Positions 15,574-24,240 are shown, counted from the stretch's first letter. The stretch is 37,035 nucleotides of DNA from Acidobacteria bacterium RIFCSPLOWO2_12_FULL_66_21 (GCA_001767455.1 MELC01000084.1:18287-55321); one strand, 5' to 3'. The notes: generated by a model not told the origin, from the sequence alone. Numbers and translations: made by a program.

Positions 15574-17340
15574 ATGGAAGGGCAGAGGGACCCGCGGCGC
15601 CACTGGGTCCCCATCCTGATTCTGATCGCGGGCCTCGTGATGACGGGCGTCGCCGCTGCCTACGCATGGCGGGCGAGCGAGATGCAGAATCGTCTCCGGT
15701 TCGAGAACGCCGCCGACGACGTCCGGAACTCCCTCACCAACAGGATCGACGAGTACATTGCGATGCTGCGCGGGGGCGCGGGATTCTTCGCCGCCAGTCA
15801 CGACGTGACGGCGGCTGAATTCAGGGCGTACGCGGCGCGCCTGGAGCTTGCCGAGCGGTATCCCGGAATCCAGGGCATCGGATTCTCGCGACGCATCCAT
15901 GCGTCGGAGCGTGAAGCCGTGCTGGCGCGGTTGGGTCAGGACGGAGTGGCGATCAGCTTCTGGCCCGACCAGCCGGGACGGGACATTCACGCCATCGTGT
16001 ATCTCGAGCCGCTCGATGCGCGCAACCGGCTCGCGATCGGCTACGACATGTCGTCCGAGCCGGTCCGGCGCGAGGCGATGGCGCGCGCCTGCGACACGGC
16101 GGCGCCCGCGGCCTCGGGACGGGTCCGCCTGGTGCAGGAGCGGGCGGACCCCGCGTCCCAACAGGCCGGCTTCCTCATCTACCTGCCGGTCTATCGTGGC
16201 GGGGCCGTGCCGATCGACATCCAGATGCGACGCGACGACCTGTTCGGCTTCGTCTACGCTCCGTTCCGCGCCGACGACCTGCTGCACGGCACGCTCGGAT
16301 CCATGTCAGGACTGGCCGCCAGCCTCGAAGTGTACGATGGCGATCCGGCGCCCGACCGTCTGCTCTATCGATCCGGCCCGCCGCCGGCGTCCGCACCACG
16401 GTTGCAGCTCGGCACCACCATCGGCGGCCGTCCCTGGACGCTCCGCCTGCATGGGCGATCGGAGCTGCTCGATCCCATCTCGAGCGGGCTCGTGCTGTTG
16501 ATCGCGATGGGCGGGACGCTGATATCGGTGCTCCTGTTCGCGACCACGAGCGCGGAGATACGGGCGCGCGAATCAGCCGAACGCACTGCGAATGAGCTGC
16601 GCGGCTCGGAAGAGGCGCTGCGTGCCGCGCACGCGGCCAAGGACGAGTTCCTCGCGGTCGTCTCGCACGAGCTCCGTACGCCGTTGAATGCGATCGTGGG
16701 CTGGGCGGCGATGCTGCGGAAGGGGACCGTCGCGCCCGGGCAGCAGGCGCATGCGCTGGACGTGATTGCACGCAATGCCGCCGCCCAGACGCTGCTCGTC
16801 GACGATCTCCTGGATCTGTCGAGCGCGATCGCGGGCCGCCTGCGGCTGCAGCCCACGGAGGTGGATGTCGCCATTCCCCTGGGTGCCGCGCTCGATTCGG
16901 TCCGGCCGTCGGCCGACGCCGCCGGGGTGCGACTCGAGTGGCATAGCGCCCACGATCTGGGGACGATCCGGGCGGATGCCGCCCGGCTGCAGCAGATCTT
17001 CCTGAACCTGCTTTCGAACGCGATCAAGTTCACCCCGCGCGGCGGCGTCGTGACGCTGACGGCGGACCGCGACTGGCGGGCGGTGGTCCTGCGCGTTGCC
17101 GACACGGGCGTGGGCATTGCGCCGGGGTTCCTGCCGTTCGTGTTCGATCGCTTCCGGCAGGCGGACACCTCCTCGACACGCGCGCATCCGGGGATGGGGC
17201 TCGGCCTGGCAATCGCCCGGCATCTCGTTCGGCTCCATGGCGGCACCATTACCGTGGAGAGTGCCGGGCTGGACCAGGGCACCACCTTTACGGTCACGCT
17301 TCCGCTCCACCCGCCGGCGGCGGCCCCGGCGCCGGCTTGA
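15574..17340 (+). CDS. CHASE-domain sensor histidine kinase
   Basis: 588 residues. Two membrane segments (about residues 12-32 and 306-328) bracket a periplasmic CHASE domain (about 60-240; PGIQGIGFSRRIHASER, LEPLDARNRLAIGYDM, and FLIYLPVYRGG are its typical blocks). CHASE domains sense small extracellular molecules in plants and bacteria. The cytoplasmic part has a short helix, a HisKA domain with the phospho-accepting His 365 (VVSHELRTPLNAIVGW), and a HATPase domain (NLLSNAIKFTPRGG, DTGVGIAPGF, then GLGLAIARHLV). No receiver domain is attached and no response regulator is adjacent on the same strand, so its partner is unknown. The convergent NtrY-like kinase gene ends 8 bp downstream. Confidence 0.92.
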   Translation: MEGQRDPRRHWVPILILIAGLVMTGVAAAYAWRASEMQNRLRFENAADDVRNSLTNRIDEYIAMLRGGAGFFAASHDVTAAEFRAYAARLELAERYPGIQGIGFSRRIHASEREAVLARLGQDGVAISFWPDQPGRDIHAIVYLEPLDARNRLAIGYDMSSEPVRREAMARACDTAAPAASGRVRLVQERADPASQQAGFLIYLPVYRGGAVPIDIQMRRDDLFGFVYAPFRADDLLHGTLGSMSGLAASLEVYDGDPAPDRLLYRSGPPPASAPRLQLGTTIGGRPWTLRLHGRSELLDPISSGLVLLIAMGGTLISVLLFATTSAEIRARESAERTANELRGSEEALRAAHAAKDEFLAVVSHELRTPLNAIVGWAAMLRKGTVAPGQQAHALDVIARNAAAQTLLVDDLLDLSSAIAGRLRLQPTEVDVAIPLGAALDSVRPSADAAGVRLEWHSAHDLGTIRADAARLQQIFLNLLSNAIKFTPRGGVVTLTADRDWRAVVLRVADTGVGIAPGFLPFVFDRFRQADTSSTRAHPGMGLGLAIARHLVRLHGGTITVESAGLDQGTTFTVTLPLHPPAAAPAPA

Positions 17341-17348
17341 GTGACGGC

Positions 17349-18725
17349 TCAGGCCCCGGCCGCTGCTTCCTTGACGGCCGCGGCCGTCGACCGCACCGGA
17401 ATGCGGAGAGACGCGCGGCACCCGTGGCCGTCGTCGCGGTTTTCCAGTATGAGGCTGCCGCCGTGCGCCTCGGCGATCTGCCGGCTCAGCACGAGGCCGA
17501 TGCCGGAGCCACCGGGTTTCGTCGTGAACAACGGAACGAACAGGTTGCCCGTGTTCGAGAGGCCGGGCCCCTCGTCCTCAATCCACAGCTCCATCATCGG
17601 CGGGGCCGATCCAGGCACCCGCTGCCATCCCACCCCGACGCCGCCGCCGGTTTCCGCGACCGCGTCCACGGCGTTACGCACGAGGTTGATCAGGAGCTGC
17701 TCGAGCTGATCCCGATCGGCCTGGATCGTCATACGCGGTCCGGGCGAGATGGTGATGCGGTGCGCGTTCTCGAGGGTCACGACCCGTTCGACGAAGCTCG
17801 ACACTTCCACGGGGCCGACTTTCGGCGGCGGCAGTTTCGCGAGCCGCGCGTACGCGCTCATGAACCGGCTGAGCGCCTCGGAGCGCGACGCGATCACGGA
17901 GAGGCCGCGCTGCACGTCTTCCCGCCAGTCCGGGACCGGCGGATCCCGGTCGATGATCGCGCCGAGGCTGCCCGCGATCGACTTGATCGGCGCCAGCGAA
18001 TTGTTCATCTCGTGTCCGATGACGCGGATCAGACGCTGCCACGCCTGGCGTTCCTCCTCGCGCAGCGGCTGGCTCAGGTCGGAGAGCACGAGCAGTTCGT
18101 GCGGCCGGCCCCCCTGGCGGAACAGGCTGCGGCGAATCTCCCAGCGGCCGACGCCGCCGGGAAACGCGGTGTTGATGACCCGTGGCGCGTCCCCCTCCAG
18201 GGCCTCTGCGAGGTCCAGTTCGCCGGCACGGCGGCCGAGGAGCCGTTCGGCCGGCTGGCCGAGCAGCCGGGCCCCCGCGCGGTTGACGAACTTGAGGCCG
18301 CGCTCCTCGTCGAACGTGAACACCGCCACGTCGATCTCCGCCATCACCTTGCGCAGCAGCGTCGTCGCTTCCAGCGCGTCCAGCCGCTGGTGGCGGAGCG
18401 TCTCGACGAGCGCGTTGACCTCGATCATCACGTCGCCGAGGGGATCGCCGCCGTGCGCGCCGCGGGCGCGGATCGAGAAGTCTCCCTCGCCGAGCGCCGC
18501 AAGCAGGTTGGACAGCGTCTGGAGGGGAAGAACGACGCGCTCGCGCAGCGCGAATGCGAAGCCGAGGCAGACGAGGGCGATGAAAACCGTGAGGGTCCAT
18601 TGGACCTTGGGCGTGTAAGTCCCCGTCCACAAGAAGATCAGCGAGATGAGGGCACCGGGCGCCGCCGACGCCAGCGCCATCAGCAGGATGCGTCGATCGT
18701 GACTCAGGCGGGAGCGTGAGGCCAT
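17349..18725 (-). CDS. NtrY-like membrane sensor histidine kinase
   Basis: 458 residues. Two N-terminal membrane segments (about 13-33 and 43-60) have almost no periplasmic loop between them, so it probably senses membrane or cytoplasmic signals. A HAMP region follows (about 62-110), then a PAS domain (about 125-215; VAVFTFDEERGLKFVNRAGARLLG), then HisKA with His 238 (VIGHEMNNSLAPIKS, the NtrY/NtrB-type H box) and a HATPase domain (NLVRNAVDAV, DEGPGL, and GSGIGLVLSRQI). It lies 44 bp downstream of the sigma-54 response regulator on the same strand and is its probable partner. The gap holds a hairpin (18731-18774) that reaches the upstream stop codon. Confidence 0.92.
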   Translation of the reverse strand: MASRSRLSHDRRILLMALASAAPGALISLIFLWTGTYTPKVQWTLTVFIALVCLGFAFALRERVVLPLQTLSNLLAALGEGDFSIRARGAHGGDPLGDVMIEVNALVETLRHQRLDALEATTLLRKVMAEIDVAVFTFDEERGLKFVNRAGARLLGQPAERLLGRRAGELDLAEALEGDAPRVINTAFPGGVGRWEIRRSLFRQGGRPHELLVLSDLSQPLREEERQAWQRLIRVIGHEMNNSLAPIKSIAGSLGAIIDRDPPVPDWREDVQRGLSVIASRSEALSRFMSAYARLAKLPPPKVGPVEVSSFVERVVTLENAHRITISPGPRMTIQADRDQLEQLLINLVRNAVDAVAETGGGVGVGWQRVPGSAPPMMELWIEDEGPGLSNTGNLFVPLFTTKPGGSGIGLVLSRQIAEAHGGSLILENRDDGHGCRASLRIPVRSTAAAVKEAAAGA

Positions 18726-18730
18726 GCAAC

Positions 18731-18774
18731 GTAGAAGGTAGAACGTCCTACATTCTACGTTCTACCTTTCTAGA
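18731..18774. repeat. Hairpin of reiterated TAGAACG/TTCTACG words between regulator and kinase genes
   Basis: GTAGAAGGTAGAACGT (18731-18746) and ACGTTCTACCTTTCTAG (18757-18773) form a stem of about 16 bp with one bulge. It overlaps the regulator stop codon (18770-18772). The right arm shares CGTTCTACCTTTC with 10741-10753. It could modulate kinase expression relative to the regulator. Confidence 0.7.
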
Positions 18775-20191
18775 GTCCATACCGCTGGAGCCGTCGGTAC
18801 AGCGCGCTTCTACTGAGCCCCAGCGCCTTGGCGGCCTGGCTGACGTTGCCGTCGAACCGGGTCATGGCCTTCTTGATCAGGAAGCATTCGACGTCTTCGA
18901 GGCTCATGTCCTCGAGCCGCCCGGCGCCGTCGCGGCTCGACCGCAGCCCGAGATCGGTGGCCTTGATCATCGGTCCGGGAGACATCAGCACGGCACGCTC
19001 GATGGCGTGATCCAGTTCCCGTACGTTCCCGGGCCACGAGTGCTCCATCAGCACCTGCATCGCGCCGCTCTCGAAACCGGTGAGGCGTTTGCGGTAGCGC
19101 TGGGCGTGCTGCCGGAGGAAATGCTGCGCGAGGAGCGGGAGATCCTCGCGGCGGTCGCGCAGCGCGGGGATCCGGATCTCGATCGTATTCAGCCGGAACA
19201 GCAGGTCCTGACGGAAACGGCCGGCGGCGACTTCCTCGTTGAGGGTCGCGTTGGTGGCCGATAGGATCCGGACGTTCACCTGGCGCGTGCGCGACGACCC
19301 GAGCCGCTCGAATTCCCCCGTTTCGATCACCCGCAGGAGCTTGGCCTGCTGGCCCATCGGGACGTTGGCGATCTCGTCGAGGAACAGCGTGCCCTGGTCG
19401 GCGAGCTCGAAGCGGCCGACGCGATCCGTCTTGGCGTCGGTGAAGGCGCCGCGCACGTGGCCGAACAGCTCGCTCTCGAACACGCCCTCGGAGACGCCGC
19501 CCGAGTTCACGATGGTCATCGGCCGCGAGGCGCGGCTCGATACCGCGTGCAGCGCGCGCGCGACGACCCCTTTGCCGGTGCCGTTCTCGCCGAGGATCAG
19601 GACGTTGGCGTCCGACGGGCCGACGCGCGACACCATCTGCAGGACGTCCTGCATCGCCGGCGACTCGGCGACGATCGAGGGCATCCCCTCGCCGCGCAGC
19701 GCCGAGTTCTCGGCCTCGAGCCGCTGGCCCTTCCGCAGCGCCTGACTGAGCTCGATCTGGGTGCGGACGATCGCCAGCAGCCGTGCGTTGTCCCAGGGCT
19801 TCTGGACGAAATCGCGCGCGCCGCGCCGCATCGCCTCGACCGCGACGTCGACGCTGCCCCACGCCGTCATCACCACCACGGGCAGCGTGGGATCGATGGC
19901 CTGGATGCGCGAGAGAAGGTTGAGTCCCTCTTCGCCAGACGTGGTGTCGCGCGTGTAGTTGAGATCGATCAGCGCCACGTCGAACTCGCGGGTCTCCGTG
20001 GCCGCGAGGACGCCCGCCGGCGACGAGGCGGTCTCGAGCTGGAGGCCCTCGGCCTTGAGCAGCAGGCGCAGCGCCTCGAGCACGTCGGGCTGGTCGTCGG
20101 CGATGAGGACGCGCGACTCGCGCCGCGGCGCCGCTCGCGCCCGTTCCAGCGAGTCCGCTCGCTGGTCTCTCAAATGGTCGGTGATGAGCAT
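18770..20191 (-). CDS. Sigma-54-dependent response regulator (NtrC/NtrX type)
   Basis: 473 residues. The receiver domain is at about 27-145 with phospho-acceptor Asp 76 (ALIDLNYTRD) and Lys in FVQKPWDN; the loop after Asp 76 is a few residues longer than usual (YTRDTTSGEEG). The AAA+ domain is at about 172-400: Walker A GENGTGKG near 201, GAFTDA at 248-253 where most sigma-54 activators have GAFTGA, Walker B GTLFLDEIAN, and the arginine-finger region FRQDLLFRLN. A Fis-type helix-turn-helix ends the protein (VSQAAKALGLSRSALYRRLQ). It probably activates sigma-54 promoters, possibly that of the efflux genes just upstream on this strand. The kinase gene follows 44 bp later. Confidence 0.94.
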   Translation of the reverse strand: MLITDHLRDQRADSLERARAAPRRESRVLIADDQPDVLEALRLLLKAEGLQLETASSPAGVLAATETREFDVALIDLNYTRDTTSGEEGLNLLSRIQAIDPTLPVVVMTAWGSVDVAVEAMRRGARDFVQKPWDNARLLAIVRTQIELSQALRKGQRLEAENSALRGEGMPSIVAESPAMQDVLQMVSRVGPSDANVLILGENGTGKGVVARALHAVSSRASRPMTIVNSGGVSEGVFESELFGHVRGAFTDAKTDRVGRFELADQGTLFLDEIANVPMGQQAKLLRVIETGEFERLGSSRTRQVNVRILSATNATLNEEVAAGRFRQDLLFRLNTIEIRIPALRDRREDLPLLAQHFLRQHAQRYRKRLTGFESGAMQVLMEHSWPGNVRELDHAIERAVLMSPGPMIKATDLGLRSSRDGAGRLEDMSLEDVECFLIKKAMTRFDGNVSQAAKALGLSRSALYRRLQRYGL

Positions 20192-20198
20192 ATCAGTT

Positions 20199-20303
20199 GG
20201 CAGCAGAGAGCGGGCAGCGGGCAGCAGGCGGCAGGCAGTGGATCACTCTGCGGCGCTGCATCGGGCAGCTCGAGTCACTGCGTGCTGTCAGCTGCCTGCT
20301 GCC
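20199..20303. repeat. Inverted repeat of GGCAGCAGGCAG words
   Basis: The left part (20199-20240) is a run of GGCAGC/GCAGGC words ending in GCAGGCAGTG. The right part (20276-20303) carries CACTGC and then CAGCTGCCTGCTGCC, the complement. It fills the gap between the ATPase stop (20312) and the regulator start (20191). The block GCAGGCAGTGGATC (20231-20244) recurs exactly at 34149-34162. It may be a partial terminator between the two gene pairs; no T-tract is present. Confidence 0.75.
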
Positions 20304-20311
20304 GGCTACTG

Positions 20312-21061
20312 TCAATGCGCGATATCGAAGCCGCTCTCCTCGAGCTCCTTCTCGGCTTCGCCCCGCTTGCCGCCGTCCTCTTCGACGACCCGGCCGTCGA
20401 ACAGGTGAACGGACCGGTCGGCGTGGCGGGCGTAGCGCGGGTCGTGCGTCACCATGCAGATCGTCGCGCCTTCACGGTGCAGTTCGTGGAGCAACTCCAT
20501 GACCGCTTCGCCGTTCTTCGAGTCGAGGTTGCCGGTCGGCTCGTCGGCCAGCAGGATCGACGGGGAGCCGGCCACCGCGCGGGCGACCGCGACGCGCTGC
20601 TGCTGACCGCCTGAAAGCTGGGACGGCAGGTGCTTGGCGCGGTGCGCCATGCCGACTTTCTCGAGCGCGGCCATCACGCGTTCCTTGCGCTCGGCCGCCT
20701 TCATGCCGCGGTAGGTGAGCGGCAGCTCCACGTTCTCGTACACGTTGAGATCGCCAATCAGGTTGAAGCTCTGGAAGATGAACCCGATCTCGCGGTTCCG
20801 CACGCGCGCGCGCTCGGAGAGCGGCAGATCGGCGACCGCCTTCCCGTTCAGGGTGTACTTGCCCTCGGTCGGCGAGTCCAGCAGCCCGAGGATCGACAGC
20901 AGCGTCGACTTGCCGCAGCCCGAGGGGCCGGCAATCGCGATGTACTCGCCGGTCTTGATCTCGAGATGGATGCCGGCGAGTGCGTGCGTCTCGACTTCGT
21001 CGGTGAAGAAGACCTTCGTGACGCCATCGAGATGGATCAGCGTTTGCGCGGACGTGTTCAT
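20312..21061 (-). CDS. MacB-type ABC transporter ATP-binding protein (LolD/MacB family)
   Basis: 249 residues. Cytoplasmic ATPase of a type VII (MacB/LolCDE/FtsX) ABC system. Walker [10 protein letters not shown] near 43-51, the Q-loop [20 protein letters not shown] typical of MacB/LolD, signature [14 protein letters not shown], and Walker [14 protein letters not shown]. Two ATGs lie side by side (21064 and 21061); AAGGAG is better spaced for the second. The adaptor gene precedes it by about 30 bp. No FtsX-type permease domain is fused to it and no permease gene adjoins it, although such an ATPase needs one; the partner must be encoded elsewhere. Efflux of drugs, peptides or lipids cannot be distinguished. 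Confidence 0.93.
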   Translation of the reverse strand: MNTSAQTLIHLDGVTKVFFTDEVETHALAGIHLEIKTGEYIAIAGPSGCGKSTLLSILGLLDSPTEGKYTLNGKAVADLPLSERARVRNREIGFIFQSFNLIGDLNVYENVELPLTYRGMKAAERKERVMAALEKVGMAHRAKHLPSQLSGGQQQRVAVARAVAGSPSILLADEPTGNLDSKNGEAVMELLHELHREGATICMVTHDPRYARHADRSVHLFDGRVVEEDGGKRGEAEKELEESGFDIAH

Positions 21062-21094
21062 CATCGCTCCTTGTCTACAGTTGAGTCGTCTTCC

Positions 21095-22354
21095 TCAGCC
21101 GACGATTCGTACCCGATCGAACGATTCCTTGTCGGACATGTCCGAGAGAATCACCTGGTCCCCCGGCTTCAACCCTTCGAGCACTTCCACCTGGTTGACC
21201 GAGCGCTTCCCGATCTTCACCTGCGTCCGGATCGCCTCGCCGTCGCCCGTCAGCTTGAAGAGGCTGATCGTGCCGTTCTCCTGGCCGAACGCCGGCGCCG
21301 ACATGAACACCACGTCAGGCAGACGCTCGAGCTCGATTGTCCCGTCGACGCTCAGGTCCGGGCGCGAGCCCGGCGGCAGCGCACCGTCGAGCGTCACGTC
21401 CACGCCGACCGTGCCGCCGGAGGACGCCGGGTCGATTCGCGCGACCTTGCCCTTGACGATGCCGTTGCGCGTGTCGACCTCAGCGTATTGACCGATACGA
21501 ATATCCTTCGTCTGCGTTTCCGCGATCCGCAGCTCCGCTTTCAGGTTGGTGGGATCGGCCACGCGCGCCAGGTTCGTTCCAGGGCCGACCTGCGCGCCGC
21601 GCTCGACCGGGACGAGCTGCAGGACACCGTTCATCCCCGCCTTCACCCGGAGATCGTCGAGCTGGCGGTTGCGCAACTCGTAAGCCGCGCGTGTCTGGCT
21701 GACGGCCGCTTCCTGCGGCGCGAGCTGCGACGGGATCCCGTTCTTGTACATCTCCAGCCGGCGCTCCGCGATAGTGAGCCGGTTCTTCAGCTCGTCGTTG
21801 GCCGACCGCGACTGCTTCAACTGGATCTCGGAAACGAGACCGTCCTTGAAGAGCTCTTCATCAGCTTGGAGTTTCAGCGCGGCGTTGTTGTACGCCGCCT
21901 TGATCCCCGCGACGTCGGACTGCTGGCTGAGCAACTGGCTCTCGAGTTCGGCCTTCCGGTTCTGGTGATTCGCCTGCGCCGACTGGTACGTGAGCTGCGC
22001 CTCTCTGACGCTCTGCTGGAGATCCGGATTGCTGAGCTCGAGGATGACGCTGTCCGGCCGCACCGTCGCACCCGGCCGCAGCAGGATCTTCTCGACCCGG
22101 CCCGACGTGGTCGCGGGGATCCACCGAATCTCCTCTGGAACCAGCGTGCCGGAGCCCCGGACCTGGCGCAGCATCGGGCCGCGCTGGACCGTGCTGATCC
22201 ACACCGTGGCGCGTTCCACCGACGGCGCCGCCGGCTTCAACTTCGAGACGGCGTAGGTGACGCCGCCGATGACGAGGAGGGATGCGACGATGAAGATGGT
22301 TCGCCGGATCTTCTTCCGGCGAGCGACGCTGGCGGGACGGGCGATATCGACCAT
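21095..22354 (-). CDS. HlyD/MacA-type periplasmic membrane-fusion (efflux adaptor) protein
   Basis: 419 residues. One N-terminal membrane anchor (about 19-38) is followed by a membrane-proximal beta segment and half of the lipoyl-like domain (GRVEKILLRPGATVRPDSVILEL). Next come a long antiparallel coiled-coil hairpin (about 110-225, rich in Gln/Glu/Ala) for docking to a TolC-type channel, the second lipoyl half (VKAGMNGVLQLVPVERGAQVGPG), a beta-barrel, and a C-terminal domain (VEVLEGLKPGDQVILSD). It links the ABC ATPase/permease to an outer-membrane channel. The start at 22354 has GAGG about 8 nt upstream. The 289-bp upstream region contains a possible sigma-54 promoter and palindromes, consistent with control by the regulator encoded two genes downstream. 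Confidence 0.92.
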   Translation of the reverse strand: MVDIARPASVARRKKIRRTIFIVASLLVIGGVTYAVSKLKPAAPSVERATVWISTVQRGPMLRQVRGSGTLVPEEIRWIPATTSGRVEKILLRPGATVRPDSVILELSNPDLQQSVREAQLTYQSAQANHQNRKAELESQLLSQQSDVAGIKAAYNNAALKLQADEELFKDGLVSEIQLKQSRSANDELKNRLTIAERRLEMYKNGIPSQLAPQEAAVSQTRAAYELRNRQLDDLRVKAGMNGVLQLVPVERGAQVGPGTNLARVADPTNLKAELRIAETQTKDIRIGQYAEVDTRNGIVKGKVARIDPASSGGTVGVDVTLDGALPPGSRPDLSVDGTIELERLPDVVFMSAPAFGQENGTISLFKLTGDGEAIRTQVKIGKRSVNQVEVLEGLKPGDQVILSDMSDKESFDRVRIVG

Positions 22355-22419
22355 TCAAATGCCTCGGATCTGGGGCGCCGGGAAGCGAACCGTTCGGCCC
22401 GGGCCGGATCCCACAAAGA

Positions 22420-22434
22420 CCAAAGCTGGTGCCA
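22420..22434 (-). promoter_or_regulatory. Possible sigma-54 promoter of the efflux adaptor gene
   Basis: On the minus strand the sequence is TGGCACCAGCTTTGG. The -24 element TGGCAC is perfect and the spacing to the -12 element is right, but the last base is G where consensus has C (TTGG for TTGC). It lies about 66 bp before the ATG at 22354. Confidence 0.35.
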
Positions 22435-22477
22435 CTCTGCCGCAAATCGGTAACACCATCTGTTCCTGTAACTTAGA

Positions 22478-22493
22478 GCGACGTCTACGTCGC
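22478..22493. promoter_or_regulatory. Perfect inverted repeat, possible activator site
   Basis: GCGACGT-CT-ACGTCGC is a 16-bp near-complete palindrome, about 45 bp upstream of the possible sigma-54 promoter. Its size and placement suit an enhancer site for a dimeric NtrC-type activator. That use is inference. Confidence 0.35.
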
Positions 22494-22643
22494 AGGCTCA
22501 CATTCGGGCTGACCGGCGGCGGAATGGGTGCGTCCCATTTCCGAACACCAGGGGCAACTGTCCGTCAGCGGCCGGCCGATGGGATTGGACGGAACTACAA
22601 GCGCTAAGGTTTAGAACAATTTAGCGGAGGAACGATTATTTTG

Positions 22644-23444
22644 CTATTCGGGCGGCGAGACGAGGAGCAGCCGCCCGTTCCGTTCCTGGCGCACTTCGTA
22701 GACGGCGATCTTCTTCTTCGCCGGGCCGCAACTGACGCCTCCCGAGCTCGTGTCGAACTGCGAGCCGTGCCACAGGCACTGGACGGTCCCGCCGATCATC
22801 ACGCCTCCGGCAAGCGATCCCCCGCGATGTGTGCAGCGGTCGTCGAACGCGGTGAAGCCGTCGGCGGTGCGGGCGAGGACGATGCGGTGGCCGTTGATGC
22901 GCAGCAGCTTCATCTGGTCCTCCTCGAGATCGTCGGCGTGTCCGACCTCGATCGGTTCCCCCTTGGCGGCCGAGAGCGAGACATCCTGCCATTTGCCGGC
23001 GTTCGCGTAGCGATGATCGACGCCGATCAGATTACGCGTCACCAGCGTACCTCCCAGCCAGCCCGAGTACGCGAGCGCCAGCGTTCCGACCGCCTCGAGC
23101 GCAAGCGTCAACGGCGTGGACGACCAGTCGGCGTTCCGAAGTGACCAGGCGGCCCCGAACAGCACCAGAGCCGAGACGTTGCCGATGGCGTGTTTCGTCG
23201 CGCGATCGGCGCCGGAGCTGCGCGGCGGGACGGAATAGAAGTAGTCGATTGCGCCGGGGACGGCGGCAAGCAGTCCAGCCGCGATGCCGGCCAGCGTGAG
23301 GTGACCAGCGGTCAGCGAGAGCGCAGGGCGTGTGAAGGCCGAGCCCACCAAGTCGAAGGCGGCGGCGCCAAACAGGAACGCGAAGGGGAAGGGAATCAGC
23401 GCAGGATGGATGGGATGGCCCTTGATTTGTGCCTTGCTCCTCAT
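22644..23444 (-). CDS. DUF2231 membrane domain fused to a Rieske [2Fe-2S] domain
   Basis: 266 residues from ATG 23444, chosen because GGAGGG lies 5 nt upstream; the frame stays open to 23561. The N-terminal half (about 1-150) is a DUF2231-type four-helix membrane domain starting KGHPIHPALIPFPFAFL, a typical opening for that family. The C-terminal half (about 165-266) is a Rieske domain with both cluster-binding motifs, CTHRGG (C-x-H) and CLWHGSQFD (C-x-x-H). The cluster domain is thus tethered to the membrane, probably on the cytoplasmic side, for electron transfer. The redox partner is unknown. It diverges from clpP with 61 bp between the starts. Confidence 0.88.
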   Translation of the reverse strand: MRSKAQIKGHPIHPALIPFPFAFLFGAAAFDLVGSAFTRPALSLTAGHLTLAGIAAGLLAAVPGAIDYFYSVPPRSSGADRATKHAIGNVSALVLFGAAWSLRNADWSSTPLTLALEAVGTLALAYSGWLGGTLVTRNLIGVDHRYANAGKWQDVSLSAAKGEPIEVGHADDLEEDQMKLLRINGHRIVLARTADGFTAFDDRCTHRGGSLAGGVMIGGTVQCLWHGSQFDTSSGGVSCGPAKKKIAVYEVRQERNGRLLLVSPPE

Positions 23445-23476
23445 GAGTCCCTCCGGTGACCGGACGAAATCGTCCC

Positions 23477-23491
23477 TGGCACACCTCGTGC
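23477..23491 (+). promoter_or_regulatory. Possible sigma-54 promoter of the clpP-kinase operon
   Basis: TGGCACACCTCGTGC fits the sigma-54 pattern: a perfect TGGCAC at -24 and GG-N10-GC spacing, with GTGC instead of TTGC at -12. Transcription would begin near 23503, only a few bases before the ATG at 23506. A regulator of this class is encoded at 18770-20191. Confidence 0.4.
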
Positions 23492-23505
23492 GAAGAAATA
23501 CTCCT

Positions 23506-24240
23506 ATGAGCGACATCAGCGACCGTCTGGTCACCGAGCTCGTCGATGCCGTGAGGGACATCGTGCGGAAGGAGCAAGCCGACCGGCTGCGCGATGTCTA
23601 CCTGATCGGCGACATCGAGAAGGACTCCGCGCGCGTCACGATCGAGCGGCTGCGCGAGCTTGCGAACGACGGCGGCAAGCCCATCACGTTCTACCTCAAC
23701 AGCGCCGGCGGCAACGTGACCGACGGCCTGGCTCTTCACGACGCGATTCGGCTGCTCGTCCTGCGCGGCGTCGAGATCGCGATCGTCGTTCAAGGGATGG
23801 CGTATTCCATGGGTTCGGTCGTGCTTCAATCGGCGAGTCCGGGCCGTCGCCTCGCGTTCCCGCACTCGTGGATCATGATTCACGAGCCCGCCAAATGGGC
23901 CGGCTGGCAATCGACAACGGCGGCGGCACAACACCTCGACCGGCTGAAGCAAATGCAGAGCCAGATTTATCGGATCCTCGCCGAACGATCGGGCAAGCCC
24001 CTCCGCCAGATCATCCGCGACACGAAGCGCACCGATTTCTACCTCGATGCGGCGCGGGCGAAGGAATACGGATTGATAGACGAAGTGCTCGGGCCCGTCG
24101 AAGCGGGCCTGCCGGTGCCTGCCGCGCCACCGCCGCCCGCCACGCTGGCCCCTTCCGCTGAAGCTGAACTCGACAGGTCCGACATCGCGGCGTCCGCTCC
24201 GGGCGAGCTGGGTGAGACGACGACGCACGGCGACCCATGA
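23506..24240 (+). CDS. ClpP-family serine protease
   Basis: 244 residues from ATG 23506, longer than housekeeping ClpP (about 195-205) because of a Pro/Ala-rich C-terminal tail (about 200-244). The ClpP fold and catalytic triad are visible: Ser 101 in GMAYSMGSVV (usual GQAASMGA), His 126 in WIMIHEP, and an Asp in RDTKRTDFYLDA with the following AKEYGLIDEV. NSAGGNVTDGLALHDAI is the oxyanion/handle region. The changed sequence around Ser and the tail suggest a specialised paralogue rather than the main ClpP. The stop overlaps the kinase start (ATGA), so it is translationally coupled to a hybrid kinase, an unusual pairing. Confidence 0.85.
   Translation: MSDISDRLVTELVDAVRDIVRKEQADRLRDVYLIGDIEKDSARVTIERLRELANDGGKPITFYLNSAGGNVTDGLALHDAIRLLVLRGVEIAIVVQGMAYSMGSVVLQSASPGRRLAFPHSWIMIHEPAKWAGWQSTTAAAQHLDRLKQMQSQIYRILAERSGKPLRQIIRDTKRTDFYLDAARAKEYGLIDEVLGPVEAGLPVPAAPPPPATLAPSAEAELDRSDIAASAPGELGETTTHGDP

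Larger units (their letters stand above)
22355..22643. other. Regulatory-type intergenic region upstream of the efflux adaptor
   Basis: 289 bp with no convincing gene, between the Rieske gene stop and the efflux-adaptor start. It contains the possible sigma-54 promoter (22420-22434), the perfect inverted repeat GCGACGT-CT-ACGTCGC (22478-22493), and the palindrome AATGGG-n5-CCCATT (22523-22539). The part near 22600-22640 is AT-rich for this window. Confidence 0.5.
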
